Assembly: GCF_964355755.1 (NCBI RefSeq)
Contig: NC_092677.1
Coordinates: forward strand, 18,260,101-18,324,100
Direction of reading: 5' to 3'
DNA: 64,000 bases
Source of the DNA: Antedon mediterranea
Lineage: Eukaryota > Echinodermata > Crinoidea > Comatulida > Antedonidae
The notes below the pieces were generated by a model. The model was given only the letters and a program-made list of their open reading frames with translations. It did no database searches and was not told where the DNA came from. Shown piece after piece: positions 44,636 through 55,985 of this stretch. The translations under genes were made by a program, and so were the position numbers. Numbering within the stretch: the stretch's first letter is position 1; each line of letters opens with the position of its first letter.

Positions 44636-47600
44636 GTAGCTACAGTCTCAGAGTGCACATTAGGCCAAATCATTATATTTTAATTCAGCAAAAATCAAAT
44701 GCAACATAAAAATCAAGGCGCAGCCAGTAAAAAAAAAATAATAACATCCAATTTTGAAAAGGCTTCAGTAATGACAATGATAAATTTAGAAGCGGAATGA
44801 GGCCAGATATCCATAGATATATACAAGTGTTAGCGACCATATTATGCTATAGGGACCAAATTAGGAGATTAACATAAAGAAACTAAAATACACCTGACAT
44901 GACCAAAAGAAGCGGATGCAATACCGGTACTGCTTGTAGATTCCCAATTCATCTTATTTATTTCTTTTGAAATTAAAGTAACATTTTGAGTGTTTTTTTT
45001 GTTGCAATTATTATTATTCAGTTACACTTCATGTTTGTTTTGTTATTTTAAAATTTTGTTTAGCTTTATTTTATTGCATTTAACATTCTTTGTTAAATTG
45101 CAGGTTATTTGTAATGATGGTGTTGATGATTATATAAATGTTCAAGGTTGTGATAATGGTGATGTGAATAATAATTATGATCTAATTCTGACGGATGTAT
45201 TCAAAGTGACGACATTGGAGCTTGTCTAAAGTATCGACACATTGTTTTTTACGGTAGGTAACATAAGAGTCATCGGCTCCCTCCATTCCAACCAAGGAGT
45301 TCTTCAGATCAAGACGGACAGTGAATGGCAATGGTTTTGTTCGGACCACTGGACTTTAGGTAATGCCGCTGTGGCTTGTCATCAGCTTGGATTTTCTGCA
45401 CCTTTGGCTCTTCATCCATATGTACACTTAGGAGCCAGTGCCCAAAGTCGTTTCTATAACGTTCGAAGCTCACCTGGGCGTATGTGTACAGGTCATGAAG
45501 ATAGACTAGAGGACTGCCCATCTGACAATGGAGGTGGTTCATGCTATGACATAGATGATGCTGTGAAATTGTATTGCAGCGCAGACTTGTCAGAGATAAG
45601 TGAGTACATCTGAATAAAATAGTTAAAATGTATGCACCTTTAGTACTATTATACTTAATTCCTGGGTTGGTTTGGCGACGGTGAATAGTGCAATGGCTTA
45701 GACTCCTTTAAAGTCATTAAAGTATTAAACTCCTACACTATTTGCAAAGACATATTTTAATAGTTGTTGTGCTGTTTAGTTCTAGACGTGCGTGTAAGAA
45801 ACAACATGGGTGACGATCCAACCGACGGTGGCATCGTAGAATTGCAGTACCAAGGGACGTGGTATCCAGTTTGTGACGAATCTTTCGAGTCAGTTGACGC
45901 TCAATTAGTCTGCAATCAGTTAGGGTATGCTGACGTAAGTTACTATGAAACCAATCGTCATACAGGATACAGTAATAACGATTTTATATTGGATGACATT
46001 GGATGTCATGGTTTTGAGCGTGGTATCAGCGTCTGCAGTCATTCAGGATTTTTCGTTCATAACTGCGTGTCTTCAGAGGGAGCATGGGTGTCTTGTACAG
46101 GCGTATATAGGCCTACTGCCGATGGTAAGCATTTATATTCTTGTAATACTGTATATGGTGGTATTTTCGTTAATTGATTGAAAGAATCATCGACGTTTAA
46201 TAGTTCTAAGGTATAACCAACAGCACCTAAGCTAGAAGTGGTAATCAATACTGTTTGAAGTACACATTCGTTTCAACGAAGTGCATTTCAAAATACAGCG
46301 ATTACACGTTTGTATCAAAGTGTAACTTAGACTACCATGCTTTCAAAATCTTTAACGCTAAGTGTTCACAGATATTACATACACTCGTGGCTGTGCTCGA
46401 TTGTTTTGAATTAAAATAATTGCTCCTCAATAATTAAATAATACGCTTTTATTATTTACGTATCGTTTAGCATTGCACTACATTCCTGCTTTGTTTGGTG
46501 GACCTGGAGCTGATGAAGGAAATCTTCAAATACATATATCAAATGAAGAACGTCCGGTGTGCAGTGATAACATTGGTTGGACAGAGGCTAATATTGCATG
46601 CCGTGAAATGGGGTACATAGGTGTCGAGAGTGTTTTAGAACCTACAGAATGGATCTCTTATGGTACAGAGATGTTTAGCATCAACTATTGTCATGGTGAT
46701 GAGTACACGATAATGGAATGTGATAATAACTGGTTCACGACAGTGTGCACGTCGATGAGGGCACCAAATATAAAGTGTGTCATTGCGACCCTTCCGAGTT
46801 GGGCACAAGGTAACTTCTTCTAATGTCTAATAGGACTAACACAACATTTTTCCTCTCTCTCCTAAACTGCCCGACCGATACTTTAAATTGCACTTTAGCT
46901 TTTCGGTGGCTATGTGAACAGTAATTGAAAAATCCCGCAACTAATATTCAAATTTTCATAAAAATAGCAGTTTATTTCTAGTAAATAAATGATATTTAAC
47001 ATGTTTTCTTCTATCTACAGATGAAGCCGATTGTGATAATTCAGATTGCCAAAATGGTGGATTTTGCGTTGACCATGATCCCTGGGACGGTTTATATGTC
47101 TGCATATGTCCATCGGGTTTAGAAGGTCATGCATGCGATCAACCAACCTCATATCATTCAAGTGAGTACGCTGGTCAAAAAGAGTTTTAAATTATAGGCC
47201 AATGTTTTTGTTGAAAGAAGCATTACGGTAACAATCATTTTTGATTAATAGAGAGCTTTGATTTGTGACGACCTAGATTATGTAAATTATGCATTACGTC
47301 ATTTTTCAAAATCTTCGGTTCTGTAACATCGATTTTGATTTCTTGAATGACCATACTATATAATGCGCACATATGCGTTAAACAGACGAGTTCATTAAAA
47401 AACAAACCCAACGCATGGAAATTAAGGAGCGCAATGAAATCATAAAGTCATGTCGTCGCAAAATCGGAAGCTTGCATCAACGAAAAAATCGGTCATGTGA
47501 CGGTAAACACGAAATTATGAATTATTTCTGATTGTGGCAATACCGGAACTTGCAATCACAAATTTAATCATGGTTGTTACTTTGATTATCTATATATAAA

Positions 47601-50374
47601 TTTACGTAAGGGCAAAATTCGGTAAATCGCGCGTTATTTCTAGAATGTTTACTCGATGGTATATAAAGTTGGTTCGTACTGTCGGTACTGATTTTAACCA
47701 CCTGATGTAACCCTGTTTACTAATTAAATTGAGTTCGGTAATTAGTTATTGACGATTAAAACGAATTTAGGTTCAACGATTTGCCCCAAATAGGGGTGTT
47801 TTTCGATCGTGGTATACACTGTCTTATGGATGTCCGTCTTGAAAAATACCCGCAGACAATAATACGAGGATGCTTCGCATTTTCCTATCTCCTCCTACGA
47901 TAATTGTTTTTAATAGCTGAAAACCGGTTGAACAGCTCGAGTACTGCATCATAATGTTGAAGACAGGCCGATTTTCTTTAAAAAATACTATTTTGATAGA
48001 TTTAATATACGTTTATACAAATGTATTGATTTGCGATGAATAGAACATTCCAATCTCTGTTCCACAAGTGTCTATTCCCTCAGGCGTCGTAAAGGCAAGT
48101 ACTGTATACTCATAACAGAAATTCGATCCATTTTTTTTTCAATCTGTGCTGCAGAGGTTGAATATAAAATTTTTTTAACGGATAATGAGCTAGCGTTTTC
48201 ACTCGCCGTATATTATGTAGGCCCTACACATCTTTATTATTGCAGTTAAACCACCCACATCATCACCCTAGCATGAGTAGCGTTGTAAAACCAGTAGAGG
48301 ATAGGCCTACGGTACATCACATGCCCTAAACGCAGAACAACTTTGGTGGGTAGGGTAGGAACCAACTTAAGTATGAATTGGCTCTAAGAAACAATTGAAA
48401 ACCATTAGGCCTACTAATTAAGTTGAGTTAGATAATTTAATATTTATTGACGATTAAATCGAATTTATGATTATTTTCCCCGAATAGAGGTGGTTTTCAC
48501 AAATTTTACATTATATAAACATATACACGTCGTGTAGTGATGTATCGTTACATGTACTGTACTATTTCAATCGACTATGACGGTGATAGTTTCAACAAAG
48601 TATTAAATCGCAATGTTTTACTGTGTTTATTGGTATATTATTTGTAAAACATGAAAACAATTAATATTTCGTTACTAAATGGATAAAGAATATATTTAAA
48701 AATTGTTCCTCTTTGCACCCATCCTCTTCCCCATCATATCCCTCAACCCTAATGTTACATACAAAACACAAATTAAGTTTGTTTAAATTTGACTTAAACA
48801 ATTTGTCTCATTTTGTGACAAGTTTCTCTTTCGGAAGTAATTCCCAGGGTACTAATTTTACAGTACATAAATCACAGTGTCTATTTATTCGTTCCTGTAA
48901 ACGACATGTATTATTGTCCTGCGGTACGTACATTTGAAATCGCCAGTTTTTTAACGCTGAAATTATTATGTATTCCGAGAACCATCTGTGGGCACCACCT
49001 AGATGGTACGCGAGCGAAGCGAGCGTACCATCTAGTATAACTTAATTTAACTTTGTAATTCATAAGTGGACCTACATTATTGGAACTAGATTAAGCGAGA
49101 AACTAAACCTTATGTATTTGTTGTCAGCAGCGTATCTTGATATCAGACTTGTAGATGGATATTCTGCTGAGAGCGGTAGAGTAGAAGTTTATTACAACGG
49201 TGAATGGGCTACTGTGTGCGATGATGGTTGGAGTATGACTAACTCGGAGATCGTCTGCCGCCAACTGGGCTACTCTGGTGCTCATTATTACTACACAAGC
49301 CATGGCAACGAACACTCTACTATTTTACTGGATGGGGTGGAATGCAATGGTTATGAGAGTAACCTTGCCGAGTGTTACCATTCTGGATTTGGCAACCATG
49401 ATTGTAGTCATAGCGAGGACATCGCCGTCGAGTGCTACTACACATATTACTACAGTAATGTATTTTAAGTTATTTTATGACTATCTATTTCCCACCACTC
49501 CGAGAACCACGTTTTGGTGGAAATATATCATGCTGGTATGGTTTCCTATCCGCAACAAGATGACATCAGTCAGTCCACATCCTGACAACCAAGTTGAAGA
49601 ATGCATAGGTGATAAAATGCGTGCTTAGGCGCTGCACGTGTTGGAAGTTGGCAGTTACTACTGTACTACCATGCTACAATAAATTAGCCAAGCTACAACT
49701 GAACTATTAACTTTTCATCTGATCGGTAATGAAGAGTATTTTACTGCGTGACTGTAGATGTTTATAATAATATGGCCGAAAAGGTGATGATATGGTCAAG
49801 AGTTACAGGCCATGATGGCCATGCATAACGTCACCAATCTGTATATTTCATGTTATGCCCCCGTATTAAACTCCTCGTCTGTGTAAGACAACAATCTTTT
49901 TAAAATATTTGTTTATGTCTCAGTCGTAAAGTAGGTCCTAAAAAGACATCTGCCCAGAATACAAGGAAGTTGTTGCTCTTGATTTGAACCACTGAATATA
50001 ACACGTTTCATAATCTTATCATATCATTTCATAATTTCTTTCAAATAGGTCCTTTCAATGGTGGTATACTTATTGTGATTGTGTGTGTGGTCGTATCCCT
50101 TCTTACAAGTATCATCTCTTACTGTAAATACAAGCACATCCGGGCACGTAGAGCCGCCGTCGTCGCACCTCAGCTACAAGTAACCGCACACTTACCACCC
50201 CAGACACACGTAGGCCCGTACATGCCACCTCAGGCAGGCTCACATATGGCACAACCGCAGCCACCTGCTTATTTTGATACCGGTATTCCAGGACCAGCCG
50301 TTTATCAAGTGCCAATGTCAACGGATGGTGCGTCAACGACTAACACACCAAACATCGCTTTACCAGTTTCTTAA
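44491..50374 (+). CDS. SRCR-SRCR-SRCR-EGF-SRCR type I membrane receptor
   Basis: Seven exons in one frame: 44491-44635, 45258-45599, 45780-46124, 46471-46809, 47021-47161, 49131-49454 and 50049-50374. Every intron is phase 1 with GT-AG ends, giving 653 residues and TAA at 50372-50374. Order: signal peptide, SRCR (about 49-163), SRCR (164-277), SRCR (278-390), EGF (391-437), SRCR (438-545), membrane helix (about 552-571), 82-residue tail. SRCR proteins with this build bind microbial or host ligands at the surface of immune-type cells, and echinoderms have greatly expanded sets. The tail is basic next to the membrane (HIRARR), rich in P and Q, and contains QPPAY, a PPxY motif for WW-domain ubiquitin ligases. 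Helitron insertion in intron 5. No defect seen, so likely an active gene. Confidence 0.88.
45258..45599 (+). CDS. SRCR domain 1
   Basis: 114 codons. Motifs GVLQIKTDSEWQWFCSDHW, ACHQLGF, EDRLEDCPSD. Six cysteines. Acceptor ACGGTAG, donor GATAA|GTGAGT. Confidence 0.88.
45780..46124 (+). CDS. SRCR domain 2
   Basis: 115 codons. Motifs GGIVELQYQGTWYPVCDE, LVCNQLGY, DDIGCHGFE, NCVSSEGAWVSC. Six cysteines, group-A-like. Acceptor CTGTTTAG, donor GATG|GTAAGC. Confidence 0.9.
46471..46809 (+). CDS. SRCR domain 3 (divergent)
   Basis: 113 codons. Motifs NLQIHISNEERPVCSDN, ACREMGY, YTIMECDNN. Lacks the usual W after the first strand but keeps six cysteines. Donor CAAG|GTAACT. Confidence 0.85.
47021..47161 (+). 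CDS. EGF-like domain
   Basis: 47 codons with six cysteines in EGF order: CDNSDCQNGGFC, then YVCICPSGLEGHAC. No calcium-binding consensus. Confidence 0.88.
47589..49035 (+). mobile_element. non-autonomous Helitron, copy 3 (1447 bp)
   Basis: 5' TCTATATATAAATTTACG after A; 3' hairpin AGATGGTACGC...GCGTACCATCT ending in CTAG, then T. Sits in intron 5 of the SRCR receptor and ends 95 bp before exon 6. Close to the copy at 18820 along its whole length. Confidence 0.82.
49131..49454 (+). CDS. SRCR domain 4
   Basis: 108 codons, the most canonical of the four: RLVDGYSAESGRVEVYYNG, TVCDDGWS, VCRQLGY, LDGVECNGYE, DIAVEC. Donor ACA|GTAATG (not full consensus), acceptor TTGTCAGCAG. Confidence 0.92.
50049..50374 (+). 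CDS. SRCR receptor last exon: membrane span and tail
   Basis: Acceptor TTTCAAATAG. The hydrophobic ILIVIVCVVVSLLTSIISYC is followed by KYKHIRARR (stop-transfer). The tail holds repeated P-P-Q motifs and QPPAY. AATAAA at about 50968 is a candidate polyadenylation signal. Confidence 0.85.
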
Positions 50375-51988
50375 ATTATTATTAAACACACCGTATGCTG
50401 ACAATATTTCTAATTATTTACATTGTTAATAATCTATACAGAATATTAAAAGAGTAAATCTATGTTGTCTAAATAGTTTATTATTAGTATTGTAGATTTA
50501 TTTATGGCACAGTGAGTTTTGACAGAACGACTACATTTTGTTAGTGATTTCAATTATTTGCCCATTAAAAATATTAGTGAGTTTGACATAGTAAGCCTAA
50601 GTTTAGCTTAAAATTGGACATGGAGTCTTATGTTGAACGGTAGCCTGCAGTAAAAGATAGTTTGACAATTAAGATTTTGCTGTGTATTCCGGCCACACTT
50701 TCATTTCCTTTCGACCTAATATAACGTAAGACAACCAAACATTTTGAAACAAATTCAGGATAACCCATTCGGTATTAAAGTATAAACTTTGCACACACAA
50801 TCAATATTTCCTGGACTTTCTGCATTCTCACCCCTGAGGACGATCAAAGCATTTTTATCGAAACGTTGAAAAACTCAACAGTTCTTTTCAGAACTAATAC
50901 ACGTGGTGTACCGCAAACTTTATATCAACATTTGATTTCGCCATGCAAACCTTCAAACAATATACAATAAATATTACTAAATTGAAATTGGAAAGAGTTC
51001 TGCCTTAATTGTTCGAACCTCTTTTACTCGTTATCGATATTGATGTTTTGTTTGTCGCATTCAATATCAACTACAATAGGCCTACTATTAACATCATTGC
51101 ACTATTTTTATAAACATATAGATTTTAGGTTCACAGATTATATCTGGTTATTTACCGTCGATGGTACTGGGAAGATACATTCATGTTGCGCTCACAAACA
51201 ATTTGTACCGTAAGTAAATTGAACACGTACTGGAAATAACTTACACATTCTACGGACATTGTTAATGGTGTAGGCCTACATTGTAGCGGTATAGAATGAT
51301 ATTGTAGTTTAAATATAAAAGCGTTTATATGAGAGATAGTAAGTTAGAAAATTCAAACAAGAATATTCAACATGGTACCTTGAAGTTTTGACTGTGTAAA
51401 AGATGTCCTCATCAGAACAATTATGTATTGCCTTCTGATGAGAGGACATGCGTTACATCGGGGAAGAGCTTCCCTGGTTACATGTTGAAATGCAAGTAGG
51501 CCTACTGTGTTGAATTTCTATTGTGCTGAAAATTAGTTTCTTTGATTTTTCTAGCTTGTATACCAGTACGTATGAACTTGTATTCGAACTGAAGAATAGC
51601 AATAGTATTTAATCTAACATTGACATTTAGTTGGTTAAAATAACATCATGGGCAATACAAAGAGAAACCCAGAGAGAATGGCGTAGGCTAATAATAACAC
51701 TTTGATACGTCACAACACAAACGCAGTCAACTGTTAATCCATGGGTTTGGAATACAATCACTCTGACATTACACAATTGATGAGTAATGGAACAACAAAG
51801 TGGCAGACCATCAGGCAGTTTTTTGAAGATTTGTTGATCACGTTTGATTTTTACCCTGCATTATCAACAATAGTGAATGTTATATAACTTCAGATAGAAT
51901 CTATGTTAGAAGTATCTTCGTTATGTTTAAATAATGTATGCGTGTATCGGCATTATTTTTCAAGTAAATGTTTATTTATCTCAAGAAG
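50375..51988. other. 3' flank of SRCR gene and spacer
   Basis: Holds the repeat tail at 50790-50960 and an inverted repeat near 51404-51450 (TGTCCTCATCAGAA and TTCTGATGAGAGGACA around a 15-bp loop). No exon recognised. Confidence 0.5.
50790..50960 (+). mobile_element. repeat tail with hammerhead-like core, possibly Penelope-related
   Basis: CCTGAGGACGATC...TATCGAAACGTTG, then CAGTTCTTTTCAGAACT and CGCCATGCAAACC. CTGAGGA and GAAA at that spacing resemble the hammerhead ribozyme core known from Penelope-like elements, though the pair closing stem II is C-C here. No coding part. Confidence 0.35.
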
Positions 51989-52064
51989 ATGAACTATAAT
52001 CGATATTTTGTCTTAGTAATAACAGTAAGTTTCTGCAAAGGACAGCAATTCAATGCAACCTTAG
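51989..52064 (+). CDS. membrane protein exon 1
   Basis: ATG preceded by CAAGAAG, 25 codons, donor TTAG|GTAAGT. Signal peptide plus a few residues. Confidence 0.55.
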
Positions 52065-55000
52065 GTAAGTAATTTTAAACTAAGTAAAACATATAACGAA
52101 TGGATATGATTTTTCTACATCTACACAGTAGGCTAGGCTTAAAACGCTTGTGTTGTTATTTAGCCTACCGTTATGGTTTCAATTCCGAATCTTTGTTTGT
52201 TGTTCATTCAACCATTTAAATGGGGTTTAGGCAGTGAAGTTGCATTGAAAGATTATTCAACAGTGGAACACTGTATATCTTTTAAGCTGTGTGTAGGACC
52301 CCATTAATTGTTGTTACATATAAAGTAATACAAAATAAGAACCATATATAGTAAATTGTACTGTTTATGCAGGGAGGTATACTCCCTGGTTTATGTTTTG
52401 TTGATAAAAATGGTGTATCATTAGAAACCTTAACTTCTTTATGTTGCAAATTACCTTTCTTTACTTACCTACTTACTTACTTAGTTACTTAGTCCAGGAC
52501 ATATCCGAACTTATTAGACGCTTATAGATAAACCAGGTCTACCTTTAAAGTTACATCAAACAAGTTGTGAAGGAATTCAATTTATCTTTTCTGAGGAATT
52601 TAGCCTAAACTTTAAAAAAAATGAGATACTGTGAGTAAGGGTTATAACTTGATGCATCTCCGAGAGTGTTAGGCAAAGGGAGGTGGTGGTGCTGGCCAAT
52701 CCTATGAATAAAATGGGTAGGCCTACAAGATCATTTTTGGTGATTTCTTATTTAGATCTAAATGTGAGTTTTCCCAAATCCTAGTTACGGCACTGTGTAA
52801 AGTGTAAATCAATACAGTAGGATTGTGAACTCCTTTGTTACAAGTGCATACAATTTATCAATACTTGTAAAGTTTACATAAGGTATACCGTATAATATAC
52901 AGTTACTGTCTATTGTATATGACAATGGTAAATCTTGAATACGGTTCATACTACAAATTTCATTTGAACCAAGAGCCACATATGTATATCTCATAGGGTT
53001 TAATTTTAGCCATTATTACCAGGCAACCATGTGACGATTATTTTAAATTTTCTCAGCTATGTAACAAACGAAAGAAAACATACTGTAACTATGGTCTTGT
53101 GGTACAGTACAGTAGGCCTATATTATAGGAGTGCATATTAGGCGTAGAGGTATATTTTAGTTACGTAAATAATTTAACACTTTTATTTAAAACTTCTATT
53201 TATAGATTTTAAAGTTGCTGTTTATAAATTAAGATAAGTCCATTTCTTTTAAATTTACTTATCCTTGCTTTTCATCAATTCCAGGATCAAACATTTTTCT
53301 ACGTTAATATAATGTATGACTGCACTAATTTGCCAAAAGTGAAAATAGTCTGAAGCAATTCGTAATACTTTTATGCGATCTTTCAGTTTGGTTCATTATA
53401 ATGTATTGCCTAATATGGTAGTTGAGTAGCAAAACAAGTCTGTTGCACAAACATAATCGTTTGATGTAAAGCTTCCATCTATACTTGAAAGGTTGCCTAT
53501 TGTTAGTTTGATGCTTCAATTGACATGAAAATAATAACGTCCTGACAATTAAGAAAATCCGTGATTTAAAAAAAAAGACAATGGCCATTCGAACGTACAC
53601 ATTGTGTATTAGGATTTTCAAAAATTTAATTTAAAAATACATTCAGTGGTGACACAATGGTTTGCCCGATTGGGATTGAGTGTCCACATGAGTGATGCGT
53701 CAATGAAACAAATATTGAAAACAACATTTTTTAAGTCTGTTTCAGTTGTAAAATCAGCATTAACGCTAAGCCTCTCTGTACGATCAAAGCATAGCCACAT
53801 GTAATGTATTTACTTAATATTAACTTCTAATATTGATTTTCCCGCCGGAAAAACATTGTAAATATAGTTGATGCTTCCCCACTCACGATCCTTTTGAAAG
53901 TAGTTCAAAGGATCGACAAACATTCAACTAAACAATTACACGGCAGAAACAATTAGGTATGGGATTAGGAAAACTATATCGTATCATGTTGTAGTCCTGT
54001 TAAGAAAGCTGTGGTGTCTAGTGGCTAGAGTGTGTATGCCTATCACGTGGGCATGTGTATAATGCAACTTCAATTTTAACATCAACCTTGCTCAACCTTG
54101 CTCGGGAATGTCGAATTAACTGAATACTACTGTATTTTTAAAAGGACTACTGATCAATATAGTTCTACAACTTTTCGAAAGGGCTAAGCTAACAAAAACT
54201 AATAGATTACATTGTGATGCTGAAATTGTCATGATGTAGCCTAGTATACTTTGTTTTTATTCGAAGAAATTCAAATCAAGAGCAGCTAATGTAGGCAGAG
54301 TAAATAGACCAAATCAAAATAAACATGCCTCAATAGAAATTCTACACAAAAAGAGCTTTTAGGCATATAGTCGATGCTAATGTTCTATTGTATCCATTTC
54401 TTGCCGGGAACATTGTCTTATTATTGGATTGAGACTAAACAATGCAGCAACGAATGAGAATTGCTGCTAACTTTTATTCAAAAGGTTTTGCCGATGTAAA
54501 GTGTAACCTCTGACATCGCGAGAAAATATTTTGAACATTTTTGGTGATTACTAAAGATGAACGGATCAATGGGTTATCATAAAAGACAATTGACAATGGC
54601 AATGCAGATTTCTATAAAAAGTACCGGTATTTCATATAATACAGTATATGGAAAAGTGTCAAAGTTACCGTGCATACTAAACCACACAGCTATCGACTAA
54701 AACATATCCGCATGAACAGAATGAGTGTATATAATAGTGGTAGTTCTTAGGGATCATTAATCTTATAGAATGAAAATAGGCCTATTATTCACTTAAGCTG
54801 CTGCCGTCACATCTGGTATTACAGTAGTTAACGTCACAAATTATTGTCCAGACATAATAACATTTCATATGATATATTTATTGCAAAAGCCTTTCTGGCT
54901 GCTCTAAAGTTGCCATGTTCTTTTTCAACATCTTCCTTTACAATCTTACTTTATTATTTAAACGTCGTGAGGTGGTTTCCCGATTAATCGTACGATCAAA

Positions 55001-55985
55001 CGGTACTGGGTATGATCAACTAGCGTTCGTGTTCCCACCTAATCATCCATTCATAGAAGTACTGATGAAGATATCAATCTGTGGCGACAATAGAATGGAC
55101 CCGAGACCTGGCTATTGTCGCTTGTAGACCTGGCTTTATTATTTATTTACATGAATTGAAATAAAAAGATAAATCAATATCAATATTATTAAAAACTGTA
55201 CAAACATGATGAGAGATGTAATGTCATTACTGAGTCGACTGTTTTGTTTCTCTTGTTTTTATAGAAGTAAAACCATTGCAATTCAAATGCATTGGTAAAA
55301 CATATTTACACAATTAAAATTGGTAATGTATTCAAATTGTATAAATTAAAGTTTATTTTATATTTCAGATACACCAACTACTACACAAGATGATAGAAAC
55401 ACAATTGTAGCCTGGTTTGAGGACCTTTCAACAGACAGACTAGTACTCTTGGTTGCTGCAGCTGTTATATTCGTACTTTTGATACTAGTATGCGTACTAT
55501 TTTATATATGTTATTCCTGTTGTAAAAAGCGATACGCGTACAGTCCACAGCGTCAGGAGTCGACAATCAAACCAGTAATGGTTGATGTAGAGTCTAAAAA
55601 GATTAGATATGGATTCGCAGTCTCCGCTGCTAGAGAATCTATATCTGAACTATCACCTACGTCACAGAAGTGCGCTCCATGGTCTGATATCACCAGCCAC
55701 CAGTTGAATAAAGTCAACAGCAAGGTTACCAGGAAATTAGAAAAGACCGTTTTTGTCGTTGAAAATTCTGAAGATGATTATAGGCCTACATCTAATGAAA
55801 ACCAAAATGGTTTCCGGCCTAGAACAGGTAGTGTGACAGCATCAGTACACAGCAGAGAATCTAACATACTAAGAAAATCTAGAAAGAAGTCTTTGCTAGG
55901 TGAAAGTAGTCGTTACCCAGGAGGACCATCATCGAATGACAATCCATTATGTAAAGACGGCCATGACATTGATTTGTTTTACTGA
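51989..55985 (+). CDS. small type I membrane protein, unknown family
   Basis: Two exons, 51989-52064 and 55369-55985, join in phase 1 to give 230 residues ending TGA at 55983-55985. Exon 1 is a signal peptide (NRYFVLVITVSFCKGQ). The extracellular part is only about 30 residues (TPTTTQDDRNT), then a long helix (VLLVAAAVIFVLLILVCVLF), a CCKK membrane-proximal motif and a ~150-residue tail with many serines and basic residues, including SELSPTSQ and RKSRKKSLLGES, possible kinase sites. Same strand as the SRCR receptor and 1.6 kb behind it. The 3.3-kb intron may hide phase-1 domain exons that I did not find. No known family recognised. Confidence 0.6.
52370..52393. repeat. palindromic micro-insertion flanked by GTTTA
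   Basis: CAGGGAGGTATACTCCCTG with GTTTA at 52363-52367 and 52389-52393. Same design as 19866-19900. Confidence 0.65.
54912..55127 (+). pseudogene. possible LINE ORF start with 2A-like motif
   Basis: 70-codon frame in the intron. It ends ICGDNRMDPRPG, reminiscent of the CGD-x-x-x-NPGP sequence near the N-terminus of some LINE ORFs. Not splice-compatible with the surrounding gene. Confidence 0.25.
55369..55985 (+). CDS. membrane protein exon 2
   Basis: Acceptor TATTTCAG. Encodes stalk, membrane span and cytoplasmic tail in one 205-codon stretch, far longer than chance in this AT-rich DNA. Confidence 0.75.

Noticed and set aside
54010-54080. GTGGTGTCTAGTGGCTAGAG resembling box A of a tRNA-derived SINE
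   Set aside because: No box B at the expected distance and no tail.
54912-55127. Considered as a middle exon of the small membrane protein
   Set aside because: An acceptor in phase 1 exists, but no donor in phase 1; including it breaks the frame.
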